Below are positions 18,868-28,887 of a stretch of 64,000 bases of DNA, piece by piece. This stretch comes from an uncultured Rhizobiaceae group bacterium. GTDB taxonomy: Bacteria > Pseudomonadota > Alphaproteobacteria > Rhizobiales > Rhizobiaceae. The translations under genes were made by a program, and so were the position numbers. Position 1 is the stretch's first letter. Every line of letters begins with the position of its first letter. The stretch lies in NCBI GenBank assembly GCA_947501445.1, contig CANMVS010000006.1, positions 186,001 to 250,000 on the forward strand, read 5' to 3'. A model generated the notes under the pieces. That model saw nothing but the letters and a program-made list of their open reading frames with translations. It did no database searches and was not told the DNA's origin.

Positions 18868-20415
18868 TCAGTCAAAAGAAGCAATTGTCTGAAGGGCACC
18901 GTCCAGCATGGTGCCTTTTTCATCCTTGAGCGCAGCTTCACGCAAACGCCGCATCCAATCGGCAGCATCCTTGCGGCCCTTGAGCAATTCGAGCCCTGAT
19001 AAAACACGGTCAAATTTTGACTGCGCACGCACGTGGGTATCGCTATAGCCCTTGATCAGACGGCGACAATTCAGAACTTCAACAGCCAGATCATAATCCG
19101 ATGCTGCAGTCGCAAGCGCCAGATCGTACCATTTGCACATATGCGCCTGCTCAACCTGATGGCGCAGCAATTTGCGACGCCAGCGACGCAGACCACCGAT
19201 CAGCCAAAGCATGCCAAATCCGGTCAACCCGTCTGTCCTTACCCGTCTGCCACGATTGATGCGCCGGTCAATCCAGCCGCTCAGTGCCGGACGTGCCTCG
19301 ATATATCGGCCAAGCGCGGCGGGCAGCGTACCGCAAAATTCCTCGATGCGCGGATGAAAATACTCTGTTACGTGCAACAGATTGCCGTCCCGCAAGCCAA
19401 CATCCCGACGCACACGGGCGTCACGCGTCGAACGGGTTTTGAGGTCTGCAACACGGATCATGTCATCATAACAAAGGGCATTGGCAAGATGTTTTGCGGC
19501 GGCAATTGACAGGCGGCAGTCGGCCCCCGCCTTTTCAAGCGCCACGGCCCGATCCAGATGGTTCAGATATTCAACACCATAGGCCAGGTCCTGATAGTCC
19601 ACCACTTTACGCAGGCCACGCGCCGCCATGTCATGCAGTGCCGGATCATAGGCATGAACACGCGCCTCAAGTGTCTGCCATTGTCCCAACAGTTTTGGAG
19701 GCCCCTGCACGTCCGATATGTTTGTTGATGCAGCGGTTTCTTCAGGCATGCCGCCGGGGATTGGTGCATCGTCGCGCGCGTGTTCAAAGGCGCGTTTGAA
19801 GGCCCGCAAGCTGGCCTCAACACCGCGGCCGGAAGCGCGGATTGTTTCTTCATAACTTTCAGCCGAAAATGGCAATTCGCCGGACCCCGCCAGGGCACCA
19901 AACAGGCTGGAGGATATCATTGATCCCGATTCAAGCGCGATTTTGTCCATGTCGAAGGCAATCAGGCGGCGCGCTGAGCTTCCGGCCGCCGCAAGGACTT
20001 CCTGCGAGGGTGCCCGTCCATCACCCGGCGCAATTTTTTCTGAAACAGCAGCAATGCGATGTGTCGATGCAATCAGCACGGTACGATCGGCGGTCACAAA
20101 GCCGCGCAGCACGGCCCGGCCCGCCTCCATCATTTCCGAGGCTATCAGAATATCAACGTCATCCTGGGCCGGAGACAGGGAAAAGACCGGTTGACGCCCA
20201 TGATCAGGGCACATTTCAACATAATAGATCGTGGCACCGGTTCGCTGGGCAACGCCAGCAACCGAGGTTGATTGAACCAGGTAACCATTGCGTTCCGCGA
20301 CATCGACAATCCAGTTGGAAAGCACGCCACCACCCTGCCCGCCGACAGCCAATACAGCCAGCTTGATAATGGTATCCGCATGCGGGTCGTCTTTTTTGAT
20401 AATCGCTTTTTTCAT
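18868..20415 (-). CDS. iorB: Indolepyruvate oxidoreductase subunit beta with DUF6537
   Basis: About 515 residues: an N-terminal 2-oxoacid oxidoreductase gamma/beta-type domain (residues 17-200, with GGQGGGVLSNWIV at 24-36) followed by the long DUF6537 region found in proteobacterial IorB. With IorA it oxidatively decarboxylates arylpyruvates to arylacetyl-CoA. The start is the ATG at 20415, one base after the iorA stop; the open frame extends much further upstream inside iorA but that part is spurious. Last gene of the operon; the stop converges on the aminotransferase gene. Confidence 0.88.
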   Translation of the reverse strand: MKKAIIKKDDPHADTIIKLAVLAVGGQGGGVLSNWIVDVAERNGYLVQSTSVAGVAQRTGATIYYVEMCPDHGRQPVFSLSPAQDDVDILIASEMMEAGRAVLRGFVTADRTVLIASTHRIAAVSEKIAPGDGRAPSQEVLAAAGSSARRLIAFDMDKIALESGSMISSSLFGALAGSGELPFSAESYEETIRASGRGVEASLRAFKRAFEHARDDAPIPGGMPEETAASTNISDVQGPPKLLGQWQTLEARVHAYDPALHDMAARGLRKVVDYQDLAYGVEYLNHLDRAVALEKAGADCRLSIAAAKHLANALCYDDMIRVADLKTRSTRDARVRRDVGLRDGNLLHVTEYFHPRIEEFCGTLPAALGRYIEARPALSGWIDRRINRGRRVRTDGLTGFGMLWLIGGLRRWRRKLLRHQVEQAHMCKWYDLALATAASDYDLAVEVLNCRRLIKGYSDTHVRAQSKFDRVLSGLELLKGRKDAADWMRRLREAALKDEKGTMLDGALQTIASFD

Positions 20416-20416
20416 T

Positions 20417-22570
20417 CTACCGGTCCACAAATGCCAGGCGTCGGCTTTCACGTTTTTGCTGCAGGAACTTAATGACCCGGCGGCGCGTGCGCTCGAGGAA
20501 CTGTCCCCATTTTCCCGGGTTATGGATAACGTCGGCGCGGTAGAATGACGGACACAGTACCGCCGCATCGGCGACTTCACCGCAGTTGCCGCACCCCACA
20601 CAGGTCTCGTCAATATGCGCGACCGGATCATCGCGTAGCGGGTCATCCAGCGACTTGACTGACAGGGACGGACAGCCCGAAAGCCGCATGCAGGCATGAT
20701 CACCGGTGCAGATATCCTCATCAACACCAAATTTTGGCTTGGTCACCTCCTGCCCCTGCTCAATGGCAGCAGCCAGCAACGGCTTTTCCCGGCGTTGCCG
20801 ATTGAGCATGCATTCCGAGGAAGCGACAATCACCTTGGGTCCCGTCTGCGATGTCGTCAGCGCCTCTCGCAGCGTGTCGCGCATGGCATTGACATCATAG
20901 GTACGATCAATCTGGCGTACCCACTCAACACCCATGCCTTTAACCGCATCAGCGATCGGATGTTTGGTCGATTTTGTCCGGTTTGATGCCCGAGACGACA
21001 GGATATCCTGGCCGCCGGTGGCAGCCGAATAGTAGTTGTCGACAATGACAATGACACCATCATTCTGATTGAACACCGCATTACCGATGGAGGATGTCAG
21101 GCCGTTGTGCCAAAAACCACCATCGCCAACAAATGAGATCGAACGGCGCTTGGCATCCGGCGAATTGAACGCAGAAGCTGAGGCAGGTCCAAGACCATAG
21201 CCCATTGTTGTCGCGCCAAGTTCAAACGGCGGCATGATGGAAAACAGGTGGCAGCCGATATCTGACGCGATGTGGTGTTGCCCCAGCTCTTCCTCGATCA
21301 GTTTTGTGGCTGCAAAAATGGGCCGTTCCGGACATCCCGTACAAAATCCGGGCGGGCGCGCCGGAACAACCTTCGCCAGATCGGACACCAGTTCCGCATC
21401 ATCGGGTTGATTTGGCGCGCGAATATGGACGGGCAATCTGTGGGGTGCCGCATCGCGCATGAAAGCAGCCAGGCCGTCAAACATCACCTTGCCGGTATAT
21501 TCACCTGCCATGGGCAATGCGCCCTTGCCCTCAACCCGGGTGCTTCGACCGGCTTTGTGCAGCATGGCTGCAATCGCCTGTTCGATGTAATCGGGCTGGC
21601 CTTCTTCAACGATGAAAACCGCATTCTTGCCTTCGCAAAAATCAAGCACTTCGCTGTCAATGAGCGGATAAACCGCGTTCAATACATAGAGCGGCACATC
21701 CGTTTCACCATAGGTGTCAGCCAGACCCAGACGTTGCAGGCCACGGATGACCGCATTGTACATGCCGCCCTGCATGACAATGCCTATATCTGCATCGCTG
21801 GCTCCGAAAAATTCATTGATCCTGTTGGACTTGATATAGTCGACTGCGGCTGGCCAGCGCTTTTCAATTTTTTCCTTCTCGTGCAGGAATGAGGCTGGCG
21901 GCAGGACAATGCGGTTTGTATCGCGTCGCGGCGAATCCAGTGCTTCGGCCACGGTCATCTGCGGCCTCACATTGTCAGCGGTGGTAAAATGTCCGTGTAC
22001 GTGGCAGCTGCGAATGCGCACCAGCAACATGACCGGTGTATTGGAAACCTCGGAAAGCTCAAAGCCGTGTTCCACAGCGCCGACGATGGAAGGCAGATTG
22101 GGACGCGGGTCCAGCAGCCAGACCTGACTTTTCATGGCAAAAGCGTGGCTGCGCTCCTGCATGATTGAAGACCCCTCACCATAATCCTCGCCCACAATAA
22201 TCAGCGCACCGCCGGTCACACCGCCGGAGGAGAGGTTCGCCAGAGCATCGGACGCGACATTGATACCGACCGTTGACTTAAATGTAACGGCACCGCGGAT
22301 CGGGTAATGGACAGATGCAGCCAGCATCGCCGTTGCTGTGGCCTCGGAGGCGCTGGCCTCAAAATGTACACCCAGTTCACCCAATATGTCCTGCGCATCG
22401 GCAAGAACATCCATCAAATGGCTGATGGGTGCCCCCTGATAACCGCCGACATACCCAACCCCGCACTGCAACAGCGCTTTGGTGATTGCCAGAATACCCT
22501 CGCCTGAAAAATCCTCGCCCGCGCCGAGACGTAATTTCTCAACTTCCTTAACAAAGGACCGCTCGGCCAT
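20417..22570 (-). CDS. iorA: Indolepyruvate oxidoreductase subunit alpha
   Basis: A 717-residue thiamine-diphosphate enzyme. The pyrimidine-domain N-terminus opens GEDFSGEGILAITKALLQCG, the diphosphate-binding motif is GDGGFWHNGLTSSIGNAVFNQ, and the C-terminal ferredoxin-like domain has CTGDHACMRLSGCPS and CVGCGNCGEVADAAVLCP. These serve oxidation of indolepyruvate or other arylpyruvates to arylacetyl-CoA with electron transfer to an acceptor. Directly upstream of iorB (one-base gap), and 68 bp downstream of the MarR gene on the same strand, so possibly under the same control. Intact and of usual length. Confidence 0.92.
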   Translation of the reverse strand: MAERSFVKEVEKLRLGAGEDFSGEGILAITKALLQCGVGYVGGYQGAPISHLMDVLADAQDILGELGVHFEASASEATATAMLAASVHYPIRGAVTFKSTVGINVASDALANLSSGGVTGGALIIVGEDYGEGSSIMQERSHAFAMKSQVWLLDPRPNLPSIVGAVEHGFELSEVSNTPVMLLVRIRSCHVHGHFTTADNVRPQMTVAEALDSPRRDTNRIVLPPASFLHEKEKIEKRWPAAVDYIKSNRINEFFGASDADIGIVMQGGMYNAVIRGLQRLGLADTYGETDVPLYVLNAVYPLIDSEVLDFCEGKNAVFIVEEGQPDYIEQAIAAMLHKAGRSTRVEGKGALPMAGEYTGKVMFDGLAAFMRDAAPHRLPVHIRAPNQPDDAELVSDLAKVVPARPPGFCTGCPERPIFAATKLIEEELGQHHIASDIGCHLFSIMPPFELGATTMGYGLGPASASAFNSPDAKRRSISFVGDGGFWHNGLTSSIGNAVFNQNDGVIVIVDNYYSAATGGQDILSSRASNRTKSTKHPIADAVKGMGVEWVRQIDRTYDVNAMRDTLREALTTSQTGPKVIVASSECMLNRQRREKPLLAAAIEQGQEVTKPKFGVDEDICTGDHACMRLSGCPSLSVKSLDDPLRDDPVAHIDETCVGCGNCGEVADAAVLCPSFYRADVIHNPGKWGQFLERTRRRVIKFLQQKRESRRLAFVDR

Positions 22571-22638
22571 CTAAATCACTCCATCTCAAACTGTGTACGC
22601 AAACCGGCGCAGCGCAGACTTATTCAGAACCCGGACAC

Positions 22639-23121
22639 TCAGATATCGTGCTGGCGAATATTGCCCAGCACCTTTTGCAACGTGGAAATGAAGCCGGCAT
22701 ATTCAGCTTCATCAATGCCCTTGAACATTGCTGCAAAGGCTTCTTCCATTGCCGGCCAGGCTCGGCTGAATTCGGCCCGCCCCTCATTCGTCATGAATAC
22801 ATGCCGCACTCTGCTGTCAGCCTCGGAAGCTTCACGGCGCACCAGGCCTTGCGCCTCCAGGGCGTCCAGCGTGCGGCTCAGGGTTGATTGTTCAATAACC
22901 GTGAAAACCGCAAGGTCACTGATGGTTGCGCCTTCAACCACTGAAAGGACTGCCAGCGCACGGGCCTGCGGCACGCTCAGTCCCTGTTTTTTAAGATCTT
23001 TACGCAGGGTGTTGTTGTAACGCCCCATGATGCGGTTCATCAGATAGGGCGCAAATTGTTGCAGTCCCAACTCGCCGAGTGAGGATCGACCACGTTTTGT
23101 TTCCGGCAATCTTTGATCCAT
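22639..23121 (-). CDS. MarR-family transcriptional regulator
   Basis: A 160-residue winged helix regulator. Family core: LSVPQARALAVLSVVEGATISDLA, the recognition helix in IEQSTLSRTLDALEAQGLV and the wing RREASEADSRVRHVFMT. The ATG at 23121 overlaps the flavoprotein stop as TGATG, so translation is coupled; a GTG one codon upstream is also in frame. MarR proteins usually repress catabolic or efflux operons and release DNA on binding small aromatic compounds. Likely targets are the cyclase-flavoprotein-MarR operon, the divergent flavoprotein-ABC operon and perhaps iorAB. Confidence 0.88.
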   Translation of the reverse strand: MDQRLPETKRGRSSLGELGLQQFAPYLMNRIMGRYNNTLRKDLKKQGLSVPQARALAVLSVVEGATISDLAVFTVIEQSTLSRTLDALEAQGLVRREASEADSRVRHVFMTNEGRAEFSRAWPAMEEAFAAMFKGIDEAEYAGFISTLQKVLGNIRQHDI

Positions 23122-24692
23122 CACAGCTTCTTTCCAAGCAGAAAACCTGAGCCACCACCAAGTCCTGCGCCCGGGTGGGTGGATGCACCGATGTGAAACA
23201 GGTTCTTGACCGAGGTCTCATGGTTGGTGCTGCCCTTGAAGGGACGCCACAGAAAAGATTGATCCAGTGAAGACGATCCGCCGTAGGGATCACCGCCAAC
23301 AAGATTGATATTCATTTTCTCCAGATCGGCTGGCGAATAGGCCCGTCTGGCCAGCACTGTTTTCTTGAAATTGTGAATATGCGCGCTGAGTATTGCGTCA
23401 ACCCGGTCTGCGAAGGCTTCACGCAGAGCTTCGTTCCACTGGCCATCCTTAGGAACGTCCAGTTTGCCGGCTGCATCACCCTTGATAAAACGCGGTGCTT
23501 CGGGCAATTGAACCCACAATATGGCCTTGCCATCCGGACAGCGCGATGGGTCCAGTGCGTGAGGTTGTCCAACGCAGATCGTCGGCACCTGTGGCAACAT
23601 GCCCCGCACGGCTTCGTTACAGGCTTTGGACACACCATCAAGACCCGGTGTCAAATGCAGCAGCGCCACGTCGTCAAGCCCCTCACCTGCCCATTGGGGT
23701 GGACAGTCAAGGGCGTAGTGAATTTGAAAATTGCCTTTGCCATGGCGAAAGCGCCGCACGGATTCTTGTTGTTCCTCCTGAGTGTTTTCACCCAGCAAAC
23801 GTTGATGCAACTGCCCGGGCGCAACAGAACAGATAACCGATTTTGCCGCATCAATGGTTTCGCCGCCAGCAAGGCGAACACCCGTTGCCCTGCCCCCGTC
23901 AATGATCACGGTTTCAACATCGCAGCCTGTTCGGATCGCCCCGCCACGCTCTTCAATAAGCCCCTGGAACGCCTTTAGAAATGTCCCGGCACCGCCTTTG
24001 ACGATTGGCGCGCCCGCAGCCTCAAGCGCAAAGGCGATGACCTTGCTGATCTGCCCGGAGAAAGCCTCTTCAGGGTCAAGCCCGGCATGCAGACACCAGG
24101 GTGCCCAAAGAGCCTGTAGTGTTTCGTCGGAATAATCCGTTTCCAGCCAGCCTCGCGCGGGCGTAACAGCTTCCCCCAGGAAAGCCGCCAACCCGCGCGG
24201 ACCTCGCGCCCACGCCTCACGCGCGAGTAATCTGGCTGTGGCAAAAGACCAGATACGCCCGCCAAGCAGGCCAAACAGCAGGCCTGCATTTTTTTCAATG
24301 TCGCCGACGACCTGGCCATGACGATCACCCGCACCGGGACTGTGTTCATTGAAAGCCGCAATATTGGCGGCCCTATCGGTCGACAGGACCACATGGCGAC
24401 CATCCGGACAAAGAACACCGGTTGGCTTGGCACTATTGCAAAACGCCAGACCGTGGCGTGCCAGATCCGGTCCCAGCTCCTCAAATGCAGGCGATGTAAT
24501 AAACAGAACAAAGGTGGTTGCCATAACGTCATGAACAAAACCGGGCACCGTGATCTCTTCACTTCGAATGCACCCGCCAATGTCATCATTGCGCTCAAGC
24601 AACAGAACCTTTTCACCCTTGCCGGCAAGGATCGATGCACACACGAGTGCATTGATCCCGCTGCCAACGATGATGTGATCAACTTCGCCCAT
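23121..24692 (-). CDS. Phytoene-dehydrogenase-like FAD oxidoreductase (PYROXD2-like)
   Basis: About 523 residues. N-terminal dinucleotide fold IIVGSGINALVCASILAG followed by LLERNDDIGGC; the C-terminal FAD segment is FHIGASTHPGAGLGGGSG. This is the COG1233 group (carotenoid-desaturase-like), which outside carotenoid clusters acts on unknown substrates. Start taken at the ATG at 24692; the frame extends upstream but overlaps the neighbouring gene's coding end. It lies between the cyclase-like gene (18-bp gap) and MarR (overlap). A second paralogue is encoded divergently at 25621. No carotenoid genes are near, so pigment synthesis is unlikely. Confidence 0.83.
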   Translation of the reverse strand: MGEVDHIIVGSGINALVCASILAGKGEKVLLLERNDDIGGCIRSEEITVPGFVHDVMATTFVLFITSPAFEELGPDLARHGLAFCNSAKPTGVLCPDGRHVVLSTDRAANIAAFNEHSPGAGDRHGQVVGDIEKNAGLLFGLLGGRIWSFATARLLAREAWARGPRGLAAFLGEAVTPARGWLETDYSDETLQALWAPWCLHAGLDPEEAFSGQISKVIAFALEAAGAPIVKGGAGTFLKAFQGLIEERGGAIRTGCDVETVIIDGGRATGVRLAGGETIDAAKSVICSVAPGQLHQRLLGENTQEEQQESVRRFRHGKGNFQIHYALDCPPQWAGEGLDDVALLHLTPGLDGVSKACNEAVRGMLPQVPTICVGQPHALDPSRCPDGKAILWVQLPEAPRFIKGDAAGKLDVPKDGQWNEALREAFADRVDAILSAHIHNFKKTVLARRAYSPADLEKMNINLVGGDPYGGSSSLDQSFLWRPFKGSTNHETSVKNLFHIGASTHPGAGLGGGSGFLLGKKL

Positions 24693-24709
24693 CGTTATGT
24701 CCCGTCCAA

Positions 24710-25501
24710 TCAGGCCTTTGGAGCAAGTGCAAGCACACGGCACGGGCTGCCGGTGCCATGCTGAATTTTAAGCGGCGCGGCGATCAAAATCGCACCCTTC
24801 GGCGGCAGACGGTCAAGGTGAGCAAGACTTGCAAGACCATAACGATTGGCCTTGTGCATCAGATTATGCGCCGGAAACGGCAGTTCCATCATGGCGGCCT
24901 GACCTGCGTCGGTGCCGATGGTCTCACTGCCCCAGCCAATCGCGCCGGTGGAAATGATGTACTCAATTGCCTCCGCTGTCGGGCCAGGTGTATGGGGGCC
25001 GGTTTCATCGGCATTCAGGAACGCGTCTTCCGAACCGCTGTGCTTGTACCAGTCAGTGCGCATGACGACCCATTCGCCAGCACCGATCGCGCCATGCTCA
25101 GCTTCCCATGCTTTCACATGATCTGCAGTCAGCAGGAAGTCATTGTCTGCGGCAGATTCCTTTGAGCAATCAATCACATTGACCGGAGCGACAAAATTTT
25201 TCGGAGGAATTGTATCGGTGGTGCCATCAGCAAAGTCCTTGCCGGTAACCCAGTGAATGGGAGCATCAAAATGCGTGCCGGAGTGTTCACCTACTTTAAG
25301 CCAGTTCCATGCCCACCAGGGCCCATTCTCATCATAGGCCGATATTTTGTGAATCTCGATTTTCGGCGTGTCGACAGCCAGTTCCGGCGGCAATTTCAAC
25401 AATGGCGTATCGGGGCCAAGTACACCGGCCAGGTCAATAACTTCAACCTGTCCGGACAGGAGAAGCTCACCTAGCTTCCCAAGCATTTCATTGGAATTCA
25501 T
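24710..25501 (-). CDS. Cyclase family metal-dependent hydrolase (kynurenine formamidase/isatin hydrolase-like)
   Basis: A 263-residue protein of the cyclase (PF04199-type) superfamily, recognised by the metal-ligand signature HSGTHFDAPIHW (about residues 74-85). Members hydrolyse amide or lactam bonds: N-formylkynurenine, isatin and related compounds. The environment (IorAB, two flavoproteins, MarR) fits degradation of an aromatic or indolic compound, but the exact substrate cannot be read from sequence. First gene of the minus-strand operon; GAGGATC upstream of the ATG; divergent from the paralogous flavoprotein with the palindrome at 25567-25578 between them. Confidence 0.85.
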   Translation of the reverse strand: MNSNEMLGKLGELLLSGQVEVIDLAGVLGPDTPLLKLPPELAVDTPKIEIHKISAYDENGPWWAWNWLKVGEHSGTHFDAPIHWVTGKDFADGTTDTIPPKNFVAPVNVIDCSKESAADNDFLLTADHVKAWEAEHGAIGAGEWVVMRTDWYKHSGSEDAFLNADETGPHTPGPTAEAIEYIISTGAIGWGSETIGTDAGQAAMMELPFPAHNLMHKANRYGLASLAHLDRLPPKGAILIAAPLKIQHGTGSPCRVLALAPKA

Positions 25502-25566
25502 GAGCGTCGATCCTCTTTGGTTTTTAACTTGAACTAAATGGTCTGTATTCTTCTACTAGACGAAAA

Positions 25567-25578
25567 CATATGCATATG
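25567..25578. promoter_or_regulatory. Perfect palindrome CATATGCATATG, candidate MarR operator
   Basis: A 12-bp perfect palindrome in the 119-bp AT-rich gap between the divergent cyclase-like and flavoprotein genes. Its size and symmetry suit a MarR-family dimer, and a MarR gene ends the minus-strand operon. Assignment is inference from position. Confidence 0.45.
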
Positions 25579-25620
25579 CAATAAATTCGGCTGAGCATTT
25601 TTTTAAGGACGATAATCGAA

Positions 25621-27195
25621 TTGAGCGAATTTGACGCAATCATAATTGGCGCCGGACACAACAGTCTGGCCTGTGCGGCCCACCTTCTTCACAAGGGGTG
25701 GAGCGTTGCTCTATATGAGAAAAGCGATCAAATCGGCGGTGCGGCAAAGACGATGGAACTCACGCAAAGCGGGTTTCGCCATGATTTTGGTGCGATGAAC
25801 CTCAATTTGTTTGCCGGTTCGCCATTCCATAAAAAATATGCAAATGAGTTGAATTCCCATGGATTGGAGTTCGTGCCGACAACACACTGTTTTGCATCGG
25901 CATTTCCGGACGGACGGTGGCTTGGCGTGAGCACCGATCTGGAAACCACGGCACAGCGCATTGCGTCCTTCAGCGAAAAGGATGCAGCCCAATGGAAAAA
26001 ACTGATCGCCGCCTTTCCACAGGAAGCCGAGCATATCATCAGTGTGCTTGGCTCGCCCATGTCTGTTCGCGCGATGACCGCAGTTGCATGGAAGATCTGG
26101 CGTGCAAAGGGTACGGTCGGCACACTGGCTTTGCTACGTCTTTTGGTTTCTTCGCCGCGCGCGTGGCTTGATGCCAATTTCCAGTCGGATCATGTCAAGG
26201 CAACGCTGGCGACCTGGGGCATGCATCTGGATTTTGCGCCTGATATAGCGGGCGGCGCCGTATTTCCCTATCTGGAATCCATGGCCAATCAGAGTTTTGG
26301 ACTGGTCATCGGCAAGGGTGGCGCAGACACAATGACGAAGGCCCTCGGCGGTATGATCACGGCCAAGGGCGGGACGATCACCACCAACGCTGAAGTCGCC
26401 GAAATCCTGACTGAAAACGGCAAAGCAACCGGTGTGCGGCTGGCAGACGGCACACACCACACGGCACGAAAGGCTGTGATCGCCAATATCGCACCAGGCG
26501 CACTTAACCGGTCGTTGCTGCCCAATGGCACCGGCAACGCCAGTTTTGACACGCAGACAAAGGACTTTCGACACGCGCCCGGCTCCATGATGATACATCT
26601 TGCACTGGATGAATTGCCTGACTGGTCAGCCGGAGAAATGTTGAAACAGTTTGCCTATGTTCATCTTGCACCGTCGCTGGCTGATATGGCGCGTACCTAT
26701 GCGCAGGCCATTGATGGCATTTTGCCCGATACGCCTGTTATTGTTGTCGGCCAGCCGACGGCACTTGACCCATCAAGGGCACCACAGGGTAAACATGTTC
26801 TTTGGGTGCAGGTGCGGGTTTTGCCGGCGCAGGTATCTGCAGATGCAAAAGGACAGATTGAACCGGCTGAATGGGATCAGATCAAGGAACAATATGCAGA
26901 CCGGGTGCTGGCGATCATAGACTCCTATGCACCGGGTCTGACAGCATCCATACGTGCCAGGAGCGTATTTTCGCCCATCGATCTCGAGCGCGAAGACCCC
27001 AATCTCGTCGGGGGCGACCAGATCTGTGGCAGTCATCATCTTTCACAGAACTTTTTCTTTCGCCCCGTGCCGGGTTTTGCCAGATGGAACACACCGGTAA
27101 ACGCCCTGCACCTGATCGGGGCTGCAACGTGGCCCGGTGCCGGTGTCGGCGCCGCCTCCGGCTTCATGCTGGCGCAACAACTGGCTGGGGCATAG
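25621..27195 (+). CDS. Phytoene-dehydrogenase-like FAD oxidoreductase, second paralogue
   Basis: A 524-residue paralogue of the protein at 23121: N-terminal AIIIGAGHNSLACAAHLLHKG and LYEKSDQIGGAAKT, C-terminal LIGAATWPGAGVGAASGF. Both end with a similar VGGD-x3-GS-x2-L-x-Q-x-F block. It starts with TTG at 25621; AAGGA lies about 11 bases upstream. Divergent from the cyclase-like gene and 126 bp upstream of the ABC binding-protein gene on the same strand, so it probably works on the compound imported by that transporter. Exact redox reaction unknown. Confidence 0.83.
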   Translation: MSEFDAIIIGAGHNSLACAAHLLHKGWSVALYEKSDQIGGAAKTMELTQSGFRHDFGAMNLNLFAGSPFHKKYANELNSHGLEFVPTTHCFASAFPDGRWLGVSTDLETTAQRIASFSEKDAAQWKKLIAAFPQEAEHIISVLGSPMSVRAMTAVAWKIWRAKGTVGTLALLRLLVSSPRAWLDANFQSDHVKATLATWGMHLDFAPDIAGGAVFPYLESMANQSFGLVIGKGGADTMTKALGGMITAKGGTITTNAEVAEILTENGKATGVRLADGTHHTARKAVIANIAPGALNRSLLPNGTGNASFDTQTKDFRHAPGSMMIHLALDELPDWSAGEMLKQFAYVHLAPSLADMARTYAQAIDGILPDTPVIVVGQPTALDPSRAPQGKHVLWVQVRVLPAQVSADAKGQIEPAEWDQIKEQYADRVLAIIDSYAPGLTASIRARSVFSPIDLEREDPNLVGGDQICGSHHLSQNFFFRPVPGFARWNTPVNALHLIGAATWPGAGVGAASGFMLAQQLAGA

Positions 27196-27321
27196 TATTG
27201 AGGACTTACTGAGAACTTGAAAATTGGGGCTGCAGCGGCCAGGTCCCGTTTAATTTCGGATTGCATAAATCAAACGCCGCACAAACATTGACAAAAATGT
27301 GGAAAGGACTGGGGAAATCCA

Positions 27322-28851
27322 ATGACTTATACGAGACGAAAAGTACTGGGCTACGGGGCTGCCGCACTGGGTGCTGCCGCCATTGGTCTGCCAACAGGTG
27401 TTCTGGCACAAACCGATGAACTGGTGATTGCCTATAATGTCAATCTGCCGTCATGGGACCCGACAACAGGTCCATCTGCCGTCAACCCAACCATTCAGGG
27501 GCTCTATCAATCGGTATTCGACCAGTTTGTGGCGCAGGAACCGGATCTTGCGTTCGGACCCGGGCTGCTCACACAGTGGGGCTGGAATGAGGACCGCACG
27601 AAAATCATGATGAGTGTGCGTGAAGGCGTCAAATGGCATGATGGTTCACCATTGACCCCGGAAGATATCGTCTGGTCTTTGGAGCGGGCGGCAAAGCCTG
27701 AAACCGGCAATCCCATTCAATTTGTTTGGTCGAAGATCGGTAATTTCTCAATTGAAGGCAATACGATCACGGCAGACGTGCTTTCCTTCGAACCAACCCT
27801 GTTCAAATGGATGTCTTTCCTGACAGGTTATGTTTTGCCGAAAGCCTATTATGAGAAAGTCGGACCGGAAGGGTTTGAAGCTGCCCCCATCGGCACCGGG
27901 CCCTATATGGTCGAAAAATTCGAGCGCAATGCTTTTGTGCGCCTCAAAGCCAATCCGCACTATTGGGGCGAAAAACCAGCCTTTGAAAATGTGACCATCA
28001 AATTTGTCACGGATGCAGCCAGCCGAGTTGCCGAGATTGAATCCGGTGGGGCTGATGTGACACTTGAGGTGCCCTATGAGGAATATGATCGTCTCATTGC
28101 CAAGGACAACCTGTCCGGCTCAGTGACGCCAATTTCGGACATTGGCATGATATTCCTCAACGATATCGAGGTGATGACGGACCCGAATGTCCGGCATGCA
28201 GCGGTCATGGCTGTTGACAAAAAACTCCTGGTTGATCGGCTTCTTCGTGGTTATGGCGTACCAATCGACACATTGGAAACGCCCGATTACACAGCCTACG
28301 ATGCATCTGTGAAGACCGAATATAATCCGGAAAAAGCCAAGGAACTGCTGGCAGCCTCAGGATACTCAACGGACAATCCGGTCAAATTCACCATCCAGAC
28401 CACCAAGGGTTTCAAGCCCAAGGATTACGAAATGATCCAGGCCATTGTCGGCATGTGGCGCAAGGTCGGTATCGAGGCCAATATCGAAGTTTACGAAATT
28501 GCCAAACATTATGAATTGCGTGCGGCCGACAAGCTGGCTCCGGCTGCCTTTTACAATTGGGGCAACGCAATCGGTGATCCAACCACATCGACAGGCTTTG
28601 CCATGTATGGACCAAGCCCGCACTCTGTGTGGGATGGCGAGGATGTGATCAATGCCATCAACCCGTTGTGGGGTGAAATGGATGAGGAAAAACGCATTGC
28701 CGGATGGAAGGCTGTCAGCAAGCTGATCGCTGATAATGCCTATGTGTTACCGCTGATTCAATATGTCCAGCCGGTGGTTCATTCAAACAAGATCAAGGTT
28801 GTGCCTCATGCGTCGGGTGCTTTGCTGCCCGCGCTGATGAAGCCATCCTGA
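27322..28851 (+). CDS. ABC transporter substrate-binding protein, peptide/opine type (SBP_bac_5), Tat-exported
   Basis: A 509-residue periplasmic receptor. The N-terminus has a twin-arginine signal (TYTRRKVLGYGAAALGAAA; cleavage near residue 30 after GVLAQ), then an extracellular SBP type 5 domain with TIKFVTDAASRVAEIESGGADV and VREGVKWHDGSPLTPEDIVWS. Ligands of this family range from peptides to opines and glycosides; here a small amide or modified amino acid is plausible given the neighbouring hydrolase and flavoproteins. Followed by a strong hairpin and the four remaining ABC genes. Confidence 0.9.
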   Translation: MTYTRRKVLGYGAAALGAAAIGLPTGVLAQTDELVIAYNVNLPSWDPTTGPSAVNPTIQGLYQSVFDQFVAQEPDLAFGPGLLTQWGWNEDRTKIMMSVREGVKWHDGSPLTPEDIVWSLERAAKPETGNPIQFVWSKIGNFSIEGNTITADVLSFEPTLFKWMSFLTGYVLPKAYYEKVGPEGFEAAPIGTGPYMVEKFERNAFVRLKANPHYWGEKPAFENVTIKFVTDAASRVAEIESGGADVTLEVPYEEYDRLIAKDNLSGSVTPISDIGMIFLNDIEVMTDPNVRHAAVMAVDKKLLVDRLLRGYGVPIDTLETPDYTAYDASVKTEYNPEKAKELLAASGYSTDNPVKFTIQTTKGFKPKDYEMIQAIVGMWRKVGIEANIEVYEIAKHYELRAADKLAPAAFYNWGNAIGDPTTSTGFAMYGPSPHSVWDGEDVINAINPLWGEMDEEKRIAGWKAVSKLIADNAYVLPLIQYVQPVVHSNKIKVVPHASGALLPALMKPS

Positions 28852-28887
28852 CGCTGGTTTGAAACATAAGCGAACCTTTTACGAACC

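Noticed and set aside
23121-27195. Carotenoid biosynthesis from two phytoene-dehydrogenase-like genes
   Set aside because: No phytoene synthase, cyclase of lycopene type or prenyl transferase nearby; both proteins are the PYROXD2-like type, and the neighbouring cyclase is the metal-dependent formamidase-like family.
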